Both the position numbers and the translations under genes were made by a program. This document shows, piece by piece, positions 25,471 to 33,190 of a DNA stretch of 42,959 nt. Within the stretch, counting starts at the first letter, position 1. Every line of letters begins with the position of its first letter. The stretch is from NCBI GenBank assembly GCA_903824935.1, contig CAIJYT010000144.1, positions 1-42,959 of the forward strand. Reading direction: 5' to 3'. The notes below the pieces were generated by a model. It searched no databases, was not told the DNA's origin, and was given only the letters and a program-made list of their open reading frames with translations. The DNA comes from an uncultured Bacteroidales bacterium (GTDB taxonomy: Bacteria; Bacteroidota; Bacteroidia; Bacteroidales; FEN-979).

Positions 25471-26046
25471 TTAAAACCTGGATGCAACCGCATTCCAGTC
25501 AACCAGCTTCCAGAAGTCAGCTATATAGTCGGGGCGGGCGTTACGTTTGTCGATGTAATAGGCATGTTCCCAGACGTCACAGGTGAGGATGGGCTTTGCA
25601 CCTCCCTTCAGGGGATTGCCTGCATTGCTCTCCTGGACGATTTCCAGGGTGCCGTTTTCTTTTTTCACCAGCCAGGCCCAGCCTGAACCGAACAGGGTCG
25701 CAGCTGCGGTTGAGAATTTATCCCTGAAATCGCTGAAAGAACCAAAATTCTTCACAATGGCTTCTGCTATCGCTCCTGAAGGTTCACCACCTCCCTGGGG
25801 TTTAAGGCAATTCCAGTAAAAGGTATGGTTCCAAACCTGGGCACCGTTATTGAAAATACCACCGGATGCCTTGCGGATAATGTCTTCAAGTGAAGCGTTC
25901 TCAAATTCAGTCCCGGCGACCAGCTTGTTCAGGTTGTTTACATAAGCCTGGTGATGCTTGCCATAATGGTACTCAATGGTGGCTTTTGAAATATAAGGTT
26001 CCAATGCATCCCATGCATACGGAAGTTTGGGCAATTCATGTGTCAT
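25471..26046 (-). CDS. sodB: Superoxide dismutase, iron type
   Basis: A 191-residue cytoplasmic enzyme that converts superoxide to oxygen and peroxide. The four metal ligands are His27, His74, Asp156 and His160. Gln70 in NNGAQVWNHTFYWN, and AAATLFGSGWAWLV rather than a manganese-type GSGWGWL, indicate the iron or cambialistic form. It suggests an organism that meets oxygen, at least at times. A good promoter lies 28 bases upstream. Confidence 0.95.
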   Translation of the reverse strand: MTHELPKLPYAWDALEPYISKATIEYHYGKHHQAYVNNLNKLVAGTEFENASLEDIIRKASGGIFNNGAQVWNHTFYWNCLKPQGGGEPSGAIAEAIVKNFGSFSDFRDKFSTAAATLFGSGWAWLVKKENGTLEIVQESNAGNPLKGGAKPILTCDVWEHAYYIDKRNARPDYIADFWKLVDWNAVASRF

Positions 26047-26073
26047 AATGATTTGTTTTTAAGTTTTCTATTG

Positions 26074-26104
26074 CAAAGATAATAAGTCCCGGGCGTGAAA
26101 TAAA
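26074..26104 (-). promoter_or_regulatory. Promoter candidate for sodB
   Basis: On the minus strand, TTTA (26101-26104), 19 bases and TATCTTTG (26074-26081) match the consensus with one mismatch in the upstream box. The -7 box lies 27 bases before the start codon. Confidence 0.6.
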
Positions 26105-26128
26105 ATTATTTAGAATGATTCTTATTCA

Positions 26129-26155
26129 GCGTAACGATCGTAACGTTCGTTACGC
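26129..26155 (-). terminator. Nine-bp hairpin after the S41 protease gene
   Basis: GCGTAACGA (26129-26137) and TCGTTACGC (26147-26155) pair perfectly around a nine-base loop. It starts nine bases beyond the protease stop codon and is built from CGTAACG words repeated in both orientations. On the minus strand it is followed by AATAAGAATCATT, so the U-tract is poor. Confidence 0.55.
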
Positions 26156-26164
26156 CCGTCACGG

Positions 26165-27775
26165 CTATTTACCCGGCTGCCGTTTAATTACCTCAATCGC
26201 CTTATTGAATGCGGGATCTATTGTATTCAACACAGGATAAAATCCTTCGTTGTCGAGAATGTTCCTTCCGATATAAGCTTTGGTCAGCACCTTTGCCCTG
26301 TGGTCGCTCTCGGGGAGGTTGCGGCCTTCATGCTTCAGTCCTTTTTTCAGGGCATAGGCAAGAAAATCGGCATACATCGCATCGGTAACCTGGAACTTTG
26401 CCTCAAAGTCATCCACATTTTTAAACCGGCTCAGCTGTGACCTGTATTTATCGGTATAATCAAAAGCCCACTGGAAAATAAGCCCTTTGTTTACAGCCAG
26501 GTTATAAAACTTTAGTGTGGAATCTTTTTCTATAGGGATAAAAATATCGGGCATGATCCCGCCCCCGCCATAAACAACTTTGCCCGCAAGGGTCTTGAAC
26601 TTCAGCGAATCCGGGAATTTAATGCTGTCGGGATGCTCCAGTTCCCCATTCAGGTAACGGTGGTAATAATCGTTGTTATATTTATCAAGGCCTTCCTTAT
26701 AGGGCTTCTGTATGCAACGCCCGCTGGGGGTGTAATAGCGGGCAACAGTAAGCCTCACCGCGCTGCCGTCTTTCATATTAAGCTGTTCCTGCACCAGGCC
26801 CTTGCCGAATGAACGTCTTCCCAGGATAATTCCCCTGTCGTTATCCTGAATAGCCCCGGTCACGATCTCTGAAGCGGAAGCCGAGAATTCATCGATCATT
26901 ACCAGCAGTGTACCCTGCTGAAAAATGCCTTGTCCGTCGGAAAAGTATTCTTCTCTCGAATGGTTGGCCCCCTTGGTATACACAATAAGCCGGCCTTTAG
27001 GCAGGAACTCATCCGCCAGGTCAACAGCAGCAGTAAGATAACCTCCCCCGTTACTTCGAAGATCAAGGATAAGTTTCGTCATTCCATCCTTTTTAAGCTG
27101 TTCAAGGGCCGCATGTACCTCATCGTGGGTGGTAGCCGAAAAATTATTAAGCTTGATATAGCCGATGCCATGTTCGGGCAGGTAGGCAATGTCCATGCTG
27201 TAAGTTGGGATGACATCCCTGGTGATGGTATAATCAATAAGACCTTTCACACCCCGCCTGAAGATGCTCACATTGACCCGGGTTCCCTTGGGCCCCTTCA
27301 GTTTCCGCATTACATCGTTGGTGGCAATCTTGATGCCTGCAACATTTTTTCCTTCGATCTTAACAATACGGTCTCCAGCTTTGATGCCCAGCTTTTCCGA
27401 TGGGCCATTTGCGATCGGGAGGATCACCGTTACCGTATCATTCTCGATCCTGAACTGCACGCCTATGCCTTCAAAACTGCCAAGGAGGGGATCCGTCGCA
27501 TCATGAAACTCGGCAGGAGTGATATAGGTTGAATGCGGATCGAGGCTTTCGAGCAAACTGCTGATGGTTTTCTCCTCCAGCCTTGCTTTGCCGATGGTAT
27601 CCACATAATTCTTCTGAACATATTGCAAAACCTGCTCAAGCTTGCCCGAACCCTGTATCTTAAAAACACTGAGTCCCGATGAGTGGGTGTACAGCCAGAT
27701 CCCGAGAAACATCCCTGCTATCATAACCAGGGCGAACCATACAGGCATGTATGGATTGATCTTTTTCTTTTCCAT
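26165..27775 (-). CDS. S41 C-terminal processing peptidase (CtpA/Prc family)
   Basis: A 536-residue serine protease that trims or degrades envelope proteins from their C-termini. A signal anchor spans about 10-30. The PDZ domain (about 95-180) carries GIGVQF and GIKAGDRIVKIEG. In the catalytic domain the Ser lies in SASASE (298-303) and Lys325 lies in GRRSFGKGLVQ, with DLRSNGGGYL at 238-247. Residues after about 400 form an extra C-terminal helical region usual in Bacteroidota. I chose Met at 27775; the upstream MAVIFFR is probably not translated, because a -7 box overlaps it. Confidence 0.94.
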   Translation of the reverse strand: MEKKKINPYMPVWFALVMIAGMFLGIWLYTHSSGLSVFKIQGSGKLEQVLQYVQKNYVDTIGKARLEEKTISSLLESLDPHSTYITPAEFHDATDPLLGSFEGIGVQFRIENDTVTVILPIANGPSEKLGIKAGDRIVKIEGKNVAGIKIATNDVMRKLKGPKGTRVNVSIFRRGVKGLIDYTITRDVIPTYSMDIAYLPEHGIGYIKLNNFSATTHDEVHAALEQLKKDGMTKLILDLRSNGGGYLTAAVDLADEFLPKGRLIVYTKGANHSREEYFSDGQGIFQQGTLLVMIDEFSASASEIVTGAIQDNDRGIILGRRSFGKGLVQEQLNMKDGSAVRLTVARYYTPSGRCIQKPYKEGLDKYNNDYYHRYLNGELEHPDSIKFPDSLKFKTLAGKVVYGGGGIMPDIFIPIEKDSTLKFYNLAVNKGLIFQWAFDYTDKYRSQLSRFKNVDDFEAKFQVTDAMYADFLAYALKKGLKHEGRNLPESDHRAKVLTKAYIGRNILDNEGFYPVLNTIDPAFNKAIEVIKRQPGK

Positions 27776-27793
27776 TCTAAAAAATATTACCGC

Positions 27794-27801
27794 CAAAGAT
27801 A
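27794..27801 (-). promoter_or_regulatory. -7 box for the S41 protease gene
   Basis: TATCTTTG on the minus strand matches consensus, 18 bases before the chosen start at 27775, which supports that start. It lies ten bases from the -7 box of the divergent hydrolase gene. Confidence 0.5.
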
Positions 27802-27810
27802 CCGAATTCC

Positions 27811-27818
27811 TAATTTTG
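27811..27818 (+). promoter_or_regulatory. -7 box for the alpha/beta hydrolase gene
   Basis: TAATTTTG matches TAnnTTTG and lies 19 bases before the ATG at 27838. The two divergent promoters in this 62-base space overlap, so the two polymerases would interfere with each other. Confidence 0.45.
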
Positions 27819-27837
27819 CAGGATCAATGACTAAATT

Positions 27838-28809
27838 ATGAGTAATAGAATACGGATATTCCTGATGATTATTGCAATGCTTGGTATAACAGCCGGGCAG
27901 GTTATATCCTCTCCGATTCCCAGGACTTTTAAAAATCCTTTCAAGAACAGCCATATCCTTGAGGTTGATTCTGTTCTGATCCATTACAGACTGTGGACTT
28001 CAAACACCAGGCCGGCAAAGGGGAGAGTTCTGTTTATCCATGGATTCACAGGTTCCACCTACTCTTTCAGGAAGAATTATGACAGCCTGGCGAATGCGGG
28101 TTATGATATCCTGGCCCTTGACCTTCCTGCCTTTGGCTACAGTGACAGGGGAACCTGGATCAATCATTCACAGAGCCACAGGGCAATCCTGATCTGGAAA
28201 CTGATCGATTTCATTAATAAAAGTGACACCACCAAATGGAACATCATAGGTCATTCTATGGGAGGAGCGGTTGCCGAGGCCGTTGCCCTGATGAAACCCG
28301 GCCGTACGAAAAGCCTTACCCTGGTTGATGCTATGTTCTTTAAACAGAACAGCGGGCCTATGAGTGTTGCATTCTCTCCGGCTAAGAACAAGCAATTAAC
28401 AAAGTTTTATGTGGATTACGTGGGCCAATATCTCCTGACCTACGACCGTATGTCGAAATTGCTTGAAAACGGGTATAAAACAAAGCCTGATTCGTCGGAT
28501 GTAACCGGATACATGATGCCTCTGAGGATGCCGGAGACCGCTGAAGCCTTTTTGAGTACGTTCTCAAACTGCAGTGAAGTGGTATCATTGAATTCCGACA
28601 GCCTGAAAAACATACCTGTACTGGTGATCTGGGGAAGCAAGGACAGCTGGCTGCCTCCCCGTTCCGTAACAGTGATACGGACCCTTGTTCCTCAGGCCGA
28701 GATCCATACTATCAGGGGAGCCGGGCATATGCCCATGGAAACGCATCCCCGGGGGTTTAACAGTATTTTACTGGAGTTCCTGAATAAAAATAGCGAGGTA
28801 GCGAAGTAG
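27838..28809 (+). CDS. Exported alpha/beta hydrolase
   Basis: A 323-residue protein with an N-terminal signal peptide or anchor (about 5-25) and an alpha/beta hydrolase fold. The nucleophile is Ser140 in GHSMGG, and the acid and base are probably Asp269 (WGSKDSW) and His297 (GAGHMPM). The oxyanion HGF is at 68-70. A cap region lies between about 165 and 245. An esterase, lipase or peptidase role is possible, and the substrate is unknown. The last codons read SEVAK and the stop is TAG, all inside a GTAGCGAA array, so the protein's natural end has been replaced or extended by the repeat. Confidence 0.88.
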   Translation: MSNRIRIFLMIIAMLGITAGQVISSPIPRTFKNPFKNSHILEVDSVLIHYRLWTSNTRPAKGRVLFIHGFTGSTYSFRKNYDSLANAGYDILALDLPAFGYSDRGTWINHSQSHRAILIWKLIDFINKSDTTKWNIIGHSMGGAVAEAVALMKPGRTKSLTLVDAMFFKQNSGPMSVAFSPAKNKQLTKFYVDYVGQYLLTYDRMSKLLENGYKTKPDSSDVTGYMMPLRMPETAEAFLSTFSNCSEVVSLNSDSLKNIPVLVIWGSKDSWLPPRSVTVIRTLVPQAEIHTIRGAGHMPMETHPRGFNSILLEFLNKNSEVAK

Positions 28810-28938
28810 CGAAATTGTCAGGAGCGAAGCACATCACACAAGCCGCATCAGGTGCGAGGAGCTTCTTATAAGCCAGCATAGGATATCATCACGTCGCTCC
28901 GCTGCCACCGTAGCGGCTGTGTGATGTGCGAGCGTCCG
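28790..28938. repeat. Composite octamer/hairpin element, copy 3 (between hydrolase and Ldh2 genes)
   Basis: Three octamers (ATAGCGAG, GTAGCGAA, GTAGCGAA; 28790-28813) lead into AATTGT and GGAGCGAAGC. An inverted repeat follows: GCACATCACACAAGCCGC (28829-28846) pairs with GCGGCTGTGTGATGTGC (28913-28929), with one unpaired base; partial pairing continues inward (GGTGCGAGGAGC with GCTCCGCTGCCACC). The right end GTGCGAGCGTCCG abuts the Ldh2 stop (28939-28941). Its left half matches copy 1 and its right end matches copy 2. Confidence 0.85.
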
Positions 28939-30033
28939 CTAGTCCTCCCTCACCACCGGGCAATCGAAGGGAACTCCCACCTTTTCACCATCTTTCCTGA
29001 GGTCGTCAACAATAGGTTTTATCAGGGGGACTCCGTGTTTCTCATTGTATTTTGCATATTCGAATTCCTTTTCACCTGCAATCAGGATCTCATCCCGGCC
29101 CGTTGCGATAGGAGAATTTTTAAGCAGGTCGATCATGCTGTCCATTGAATCCTTAAAATCAACCAGGGGACGGAAAGCTTCGATATTTATTGCCATGAAA
29201 AAGTGGGAGACACCGGTAGGTTCAGGACGACCTGGTCCACCAACATTGGTAAGGAAATTACCCCCCGACAGCATGGAACATAAGACCTCAACCAGCAAAG
29301 CAAGGCCGAAGCCTTTGTAACCTGCAGTGACTTCCATCCCTCCCAAGGGCAGAAGGGCGCCGTGGCCGCCGGGTTTGATCTTCGAAGGTTCATTCGTAAC
29401 CTGTCCCTCCTCGTCAATACCCCAGCCTATCGGGATATGCTCATGCTTTTTATCATAGATCTGTATTTTGCCATACGATACTGCTGAGGTTGCCATATCG
29501 AGAAGATAAGGATGCCGTTTCCCTGAAGGCGCTGCCAGTGCGATTGGATTGGTTCCCAGCACGGCCGTTTTTCCAAAGGTTGGAGCGACCAGGGGTTGTG
29601 AGTTTGTAAGGCTTAACCCTATCATGCCTTCCTTCAGGGCCATCAATGCATAGAACCCTGCAATCCCGTAGTGATTGCTGTTTTTCACCGTAATGGCACT
29701 GATCCCAGCCGTTTTCGCTTTGTTAATAGCCATGCGCATTGCTTTATACGACACAACCTGCCCGAGACCGTTCCCTCCGTCGATCAGCGCGGTGGAAGGG
29801 CTTTCGGTGATGATTTTAAACGGAGTTTTTGGATCCAGCCATCCTTTGCTGATCCTGCTTCCGTAATACGAACCAAGTCGCTGCATGCCATGTGATTCAA
29901 CACCCCTGATATCGGCACAGATCAGCACCCTGCCAACGGTCTTTGCATCTTCCTGTGAGACCCCGAGTTTCGTCATGTAGCGGATCACGAAATCCATCAG
30001 GTCGCTCCTCTGAAATCTGAGAATTGGTTCCAT
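28939..30033 (-). CDS. Malate/L-lactate dehydrogenase family (Ldh2) oxidoreductase
   Basis: A 364-residue NAD(P)H-dependent reductase of the Ldh2/MDH2 family, which is unrelated to classical lactate dehydrogenase. Members interconvert 2-oxoacids and 2-hydroxyacids, or reduce cyclic imino acids. Family features are GVESHGMQRLGSYY near 54-67, the NSNHYGIAGFYALMAL segment with its histidine near 122, and MATSAVSYGKI. The exact substrate cannot be read. It follows lhgO by 40 bases, so a 2-hydroxyacid is plausible. Confidence 0.92.
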   Translation of the reverse strand: MEPILRFQRSDLMDFVIRYMTKLGVSQEDAKTVGRVLICADIRGVESHGMQRLGSYYGSRISKGWLDPKTPFKIITESPSTALIDGGNGLGQVVSYKAMRMAINKAKTAGISAITVKNSNHYGIAGFYALMALKEGMIGLSLTNSQPLVAPTFGKTAVLGTNPIALAAPSGKRHPYLLDMATSAVSYGKIQIYDKKHEHIPIGWGIDEEGQVTNEPSKIKPGGHGALLPLGGMEVTAGYKGFGLALLVEVLCSMLSGGNFLTNVGGPGRPEPTGVSHFFMAINIEAFRPLVDFKDSMDSMIDLLKNSPIATGRDEILIAGEKEFEYAKYNEKHGVPLIKPIVDDLRKDGEKVGVPFDCPVVRED

Positions 30034-30073
30034 AATTAAAAATTTACGATTTACAATGTTCGATGTACAACGA

Positions 30074-31276
30074 TTATTTATTTATATAATTTTCAACGAC
30101 CCATTTTGCAAACGGGAAACTGCTGGTAAATGCAGGTGAGACCGCATTCAGCACATGAATGGTCTGCCCGTCGCCTTCAACCACGAAATCCATCACCAGT
30201 TCCATCGTTTTTATATTCATAAGCTGTGCACGGATTCCTGGTTTGCTCCACTCGGTAAATCCTGATTTATCGATATGGTGGACCAGTTTTGTTGCCATGT
30301 TAACGAAATGTGATTTGTTGTACTTTGCCATCTCCTCAAAGGCAAGGCTCCTAAAGCCAAAGGCATTGCTGAGAAACAGTTTTGCTTCCCAGCTGAGGAT
30401 ATTGAATAGTTCTCCTCCCCTGAAATTCTCGAGTCCCTTGTAATTCTCCCTCCAGAAAGCGGGTATGGAAGTCGGCCCTATCTTTATAATGCCGTCAACC
30501 GTTACTGTATAATGAACTCCCAGGAAGGGATTTTTAAGGTTGGGGACAGGGTAAATATTCGTCCTTATCGGCTTGTCTTTCTTAGTATACTTTAAGTAAA
30601 TTCCTTTGAACGGAATGATGGTATACTGCTGTGAGAATCCGAAATCCCTCGCGATCTTGTCGGCATAAAGCCCGGCTGCATTGATGATCTTGTTGGCAGT
30701 GATCTGCAAACCTCCGGTTGTTTCAACAGTGTTGGCGTCAATTTTACGTTTGTACCCCTCGGAAAAATGAAATTTTATCCCAGCCGCCTGCAATTCCTTT
30801 CTCAGGAAAATATTCACTTCCACAGGATCAACGGTTGCGGTATCAGGAGAAAAAAGCGCCACCCGGGTGGTTTTTGCATTGGGATCTATCTCTTTCAGTT
30901 CCTGTTCGCTGATCACGCTCACATTTACCCCGTTCTTTTTGCCTCTCTTTTCGAGTTCATAAATACCGTCTGTCTCCGATTCATTCGTGGCAACGACTAC
31001 TTTTTGGCATTCGTTGATCCGAAGACCATTCTTTTTTACATATTCCTTTAACTGCTGATTGCCGTCGCGAGTAAATTTCGCTTTCAGTGAATCAGCCGAA
31101 TAGTAAAACCCTGCATGAAGAACGCCGCTGTTCCTTCCGCTGCTGTGATACGCCACATCAGCTTCCTTTTCAATCATTACTATCTGTGCACCCGGGAAAC
31201 GTGATTTCAGTTCCCTCGCAATGGCAAGCCCGATAATACCCGCCCCTATAATAAGATAATCCGCTTTTTCGGCCAT
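30074..31276 (-). CDS. lhgO: L-2-hydroxyglutarate oxidase
   Basis: A 400-residue FAD enzyme of the DAO fold that oxidises L-2-hydroxyglutarate to 2-oxoglutarate; the E. coli enzyme passes electrons to the membrane quinone pool. The FAD motif GAGIIGLAIARELKSR is at 7-22, and RNSGVLHAGFYY near 49-60 and PFKGIYLKY near 219-227 are characteristic of the LhgO/L2HGDH group. Length is normal. It starts two bases after a small membrane protein gene and is followed by an Ldh2-type dehydrogenase. Confidence 0.94.
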   Translation of the reverse strand: MAEKADYLIIGAGIIGLAIARELKSRFPGAQIVMIEKEADVAYHSSGRNSGVLHAGFYYSADSLKAKFTRDGNQQLKEYVKKNGLRINECQKVVVATNESETDGIYELEKRGKKNGVNVSVISEQELKEIDPNAKTTRVALFSPDTATVDPVEVNIFLRKELQAAGIKFHFSEGYKRKIDANTVETTGGLQITANKIINAAGLYADKIARDFGFSQQYTIIPFKGIYLKYTKKDKPIRTNIYPVPNLKNPFLGVHYTVTVDGIIKIGPTSIPAFWRENYKGLENFRGGELFNILSWEAKLFLSNAFGFRSLAFEEMAKYNKSHFVNMATKLVHHIDKSGFTEWSKPGIRAQLMNIKTMELVMDFVVEGDGQTIHVLNAVSPAFTSSFPFAKWVVENYINK

Positions 31277-31278
31277 CC

Positions 31279-31653
31279 TTATTTTCGTGTTACTTTGTCA
31301 ACAAAATATTCAGTATCCCCTCTCCACATAAGCTTACCGTTTTTCTGTTTATAATGAACCGTGACGGCATTGCCCGTAAGTTTTGTAAGTGAGTCTGCAA
31401 CCTCTTTGTCAAGGACTGAAAAGAGGAATTTCTCCGATGCCAGCGGCACATTCTGGCTGCTGGTCACACTGCTTAATATTATTTCCCCTTCCCAGGTTTT
31501 GAATATTTGACCCCTGTAAGAGAATTTCTGCAAAATTCCTGTTCTTTCACCTTCGCTGTAAGTGAAATAATACTTCCCGTAAATAAACGCTGCAAACACC
31601 AGCAGGAGGATGATGATGGCCCAGGTATAGAATTTTTTGATTTTGGTTTTCAT
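31279..31653 (-). CDS. Small single-span membrane protein, unknown function
   Basis: A 124-residue protein with one membrane segment (about 10-28) and a C-terminal domain, probably outside the cytoplasm, of mixed strands (GEIILSSVTSSQNVPLASEKFLFSVLD). I do not recognise a domain. Similar short proteins in Bacteroidota have been given unlikely enzyme names. Its stop lies two bases before the lhgO start, so translation is probably coupled. A role as a membrane partner for LhgO is only a guess. Confidence 0.75.
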   Translation of the reverse strand: MKTKIKKFYTWAIIILLLVFAAFIYGKYYFTYSEGERTGILQKFSYRGQIFKTWEGEIILSSVTSSQNVPLASEKFLFSVLDKEVADSLTKLTGNAVTVHYKQKNGKLMWRGDTEYFVDKVTRK

Positions 31654-31672
31654 AGCACATAGATTGGTAATA

Positions 31673-31680
31673 CAAACATA
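31673..31680 (-). promoter_or_regulatory. -7 box for the membrane protein-lhgO-Ldh2 operon
   Basis: TATGTTTG on the minus strand matches TAnnTTTG, 19 bases before the start of the first gene. No good upstream box is seen. Confidence 0.4.
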
Positions 31681-31699
31681 AAAATTTGTTTTGATTTTT

Positions 31700-31707
31700 T
31701 ATCTTCG
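31700..31707 (+). promoter_or_regulatory. -7-like box for the epimerase gene
   Basis: TATCTTCG matches seven of the eight -7 positions, 27 bases before the epimerase start. It lies 20 bases from the divergent -7 box of the lhgO operon. Confidence 0.3.
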
Positions 31708-31734
31708 CCGGGAAAATAAAACATACTCCTTATC

Positions 31735-32772
31735 ATGATAAATCTCCTGCTGACCGGAGGGTCAGGTTTCCTTGGGAAGTTCCTTGTCGCGGAACTGCTC
31801 TCTCCCGACTCCCCTCTTCAACTGAAAACATTACGCATCTTCGATCCCGCTCCTTACAAAGGCCCCGCCGATCCAAGGATTGAATATATCCAGGGTAATG
31901 TCCTCGACATGGAGGCATTGAACAGAGCCTGTATGGGAATTGACGTTGTAATACACTCTGCAGCAATCGTCGACTGGGGGACCCATCCTCCTGAAGAAGT
32001 TTATAACGTTAACACCAATGGAACGGCTAATGTTATTAAAGCCTGTACGGCGGATGGCGTGAAGGCGCTTGTTTTCACGAGCTCCCTCGACGCAGTGTTC
32101 GGAGGCAAGTCACTGGTCAACATTGATGAAAGCCTCCCTTATCCTTCAGAGTATCCCAATATGTATTGCCGAAGCAAAGCCGAAGCTGAGAAACTGGTGG
32201 CTGCCGCCAACAGCCCTGCGTTAAAGACAGTCACCCTCAGACCTGCCGACATATGGGGAGAGGGAGACCCTTTTCATATCGGGTCGCTGATTAAAATGGC
32301 GAAAGGGGGCTTCTATGTTAGACTTGGCAACGGCAAATCAAAGTCCCAGCATATCTACGCAGGGAATATGGCTGTGGCACATATCCAGGCTGCCGAAGCC
32401 CTGCTTGGCGGGAATGAGAATGTGCCCGGACAGGTATATTTCATCACCGATTCGGAAGGCACCAACTTCTTTCATTTTTATGATGCAATTGTAGCTGCAG
32501 CCGGGTACAGGATATGGCCCGAAAATTTCTGGATCCCCCGTCCTGTGGCAATCACATTGGGAGCGCTTTCGGAGCTCTCGGCAATTCTCATCCGCCCTGT
32601 AAAAAAAGTAAACGTGACATTCAGCAGGTTTGCGGTAATCTATACCTGCAATGATTTTACTTTCTCAGCTGAAAAAGCAAAGAGGGGCTTCTCATTTAAA
32701 CCGAAATATAGCAGGGAGGAAGCGTTTCGCAGGACAGTAGACTTTTATAAAGGAGGCACAAAGTACAATTAA
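31735..32772 (+). CDS. NAD-dependent epimerase / 3-beta-hydroxysteroid dehydrogenase-like SDR
   Basis: A 345-residue extended short-chain dehydrogenase. The nucleotide motif is GGSGFLG (8-14), an acidic residue follows the second strand (IFDP), and the active site is YCRSK near residue 143-147 with the upstream TSSLDAVFGG. The sequence resembles the 3-beta-HSD/isomerase branch more than sugar epimerases (GNGKSKSQHIYAGNMAVAHI). The substrate might be a sterol-like, isoprenoid or sugar alcohol. Its stop overlaps that of the convergent DsrE gene. Confidence 0.85.
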   Translation: MINLLLTGGSGFLGKFLVAELLSPDSPLQLKTLRIFDPAPYKGPADPRIEYIQGNVLDMEALNRACMGIDVVIHSAAIVDWGTHPPEEVYNVNTNGTANVIKACTADGVKALVFTSSLDAVFGGKSLVNIDESLPYPSEYPNMYCRSKAEAEKLVAAANSPALKTVTLRPADIWGEGDPFHIGSLIKMAKGGFYVRLGNGKSKSQHIYAGNMAVAHIQAAEALLGGNENVPGQVYFITDSEGTNFFHFYDAIVAAAGYRIWPENFWIPRPVAITLGALSELSAILIRPVKKVNVTFSRFAVIYTCNDFTFSAEKAKRGFSFKPKYSREEAFRRTVDFYKGGTKYN

Positions 32773-33104
32773 AAGGTAATGACCCTGTCGTCGGTATGGA
32801 GATACTGGGTCAGCACATCGCCCATATATTTTACTTCGATACCCAATGACCTTATCACCGAGGTCACGCCGTAGGCTTCGGTACACCCCCTGCAGGCCTC
32901 GACAAGGATCCCGCACTGCCTTACAAAATCAAGTTCGGCCTGAACCTCTTTGTCATGAGCCAGCAGTTTGGCGGAAGGTCCCCATATGACAACATTTATC
33001 TCATCCCACCAACCCATACTTTTGGCATCCATAAGATAAACGAAGATCATTCTCATGGCTACATCTTTCTCTCCGGTCGACCAGACGACATGAAGTTTTT
33101 TCAT
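32769..33104 (-). CDS. DsrE-family protein
   Basis: A 111-residue cytoplasmic protein of the DsrE fold. It starts with the strand MKKLHVVWSTGEKD, and the INVVIWGPSAKLLA and QCGILVEACRGCTEAYGV segments match family members. Three cysteines lie in the second half, two as CRGC, which might carry sulfur, although this group is not otherwise shown to do so here. Its stop overlaps the epimerase stop by four bases (TTAA). Confidence 0.8.
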   Translation of the reverse strand: MKKLHVVWSTGEKDVAMRMIFVYLMDAKSMGWWDEINVVIWGPSAKLLAHDKEVQAELDFVRQCGILVEACRGCTEAYGVTSVIRSLGIEVKYMGDVLTQYLHTDDRVITF

Positions 33105-33129
33105 AGTACCGGCTTGGGTATCAACAAGG

Positions 33130-33137
33130 CAAATATA
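33130..33137 (-). promoter_or_regulatory. -7 box for the DsrE gene
   Basis: TATATTTG on the minus strand is a consensus -7 box, 25 bases before the DsrE start. The rest of the 86-base gap is made of ACGATC and GATCGTG words, resembling the other reiterated spacers. Confidence 0.4.
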
Positions 33138-33190
33138 TTAAAAAACGTGATGACCCTTACGATCGTGTTGATCGTGATGAAATAATTCCC

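Noticed and set aside
26930-27532. 200-codon open frame antisense to the S41 protease gene
   Set aside because: Overlaps the catalytic and PDZ coding region and shows no domain.
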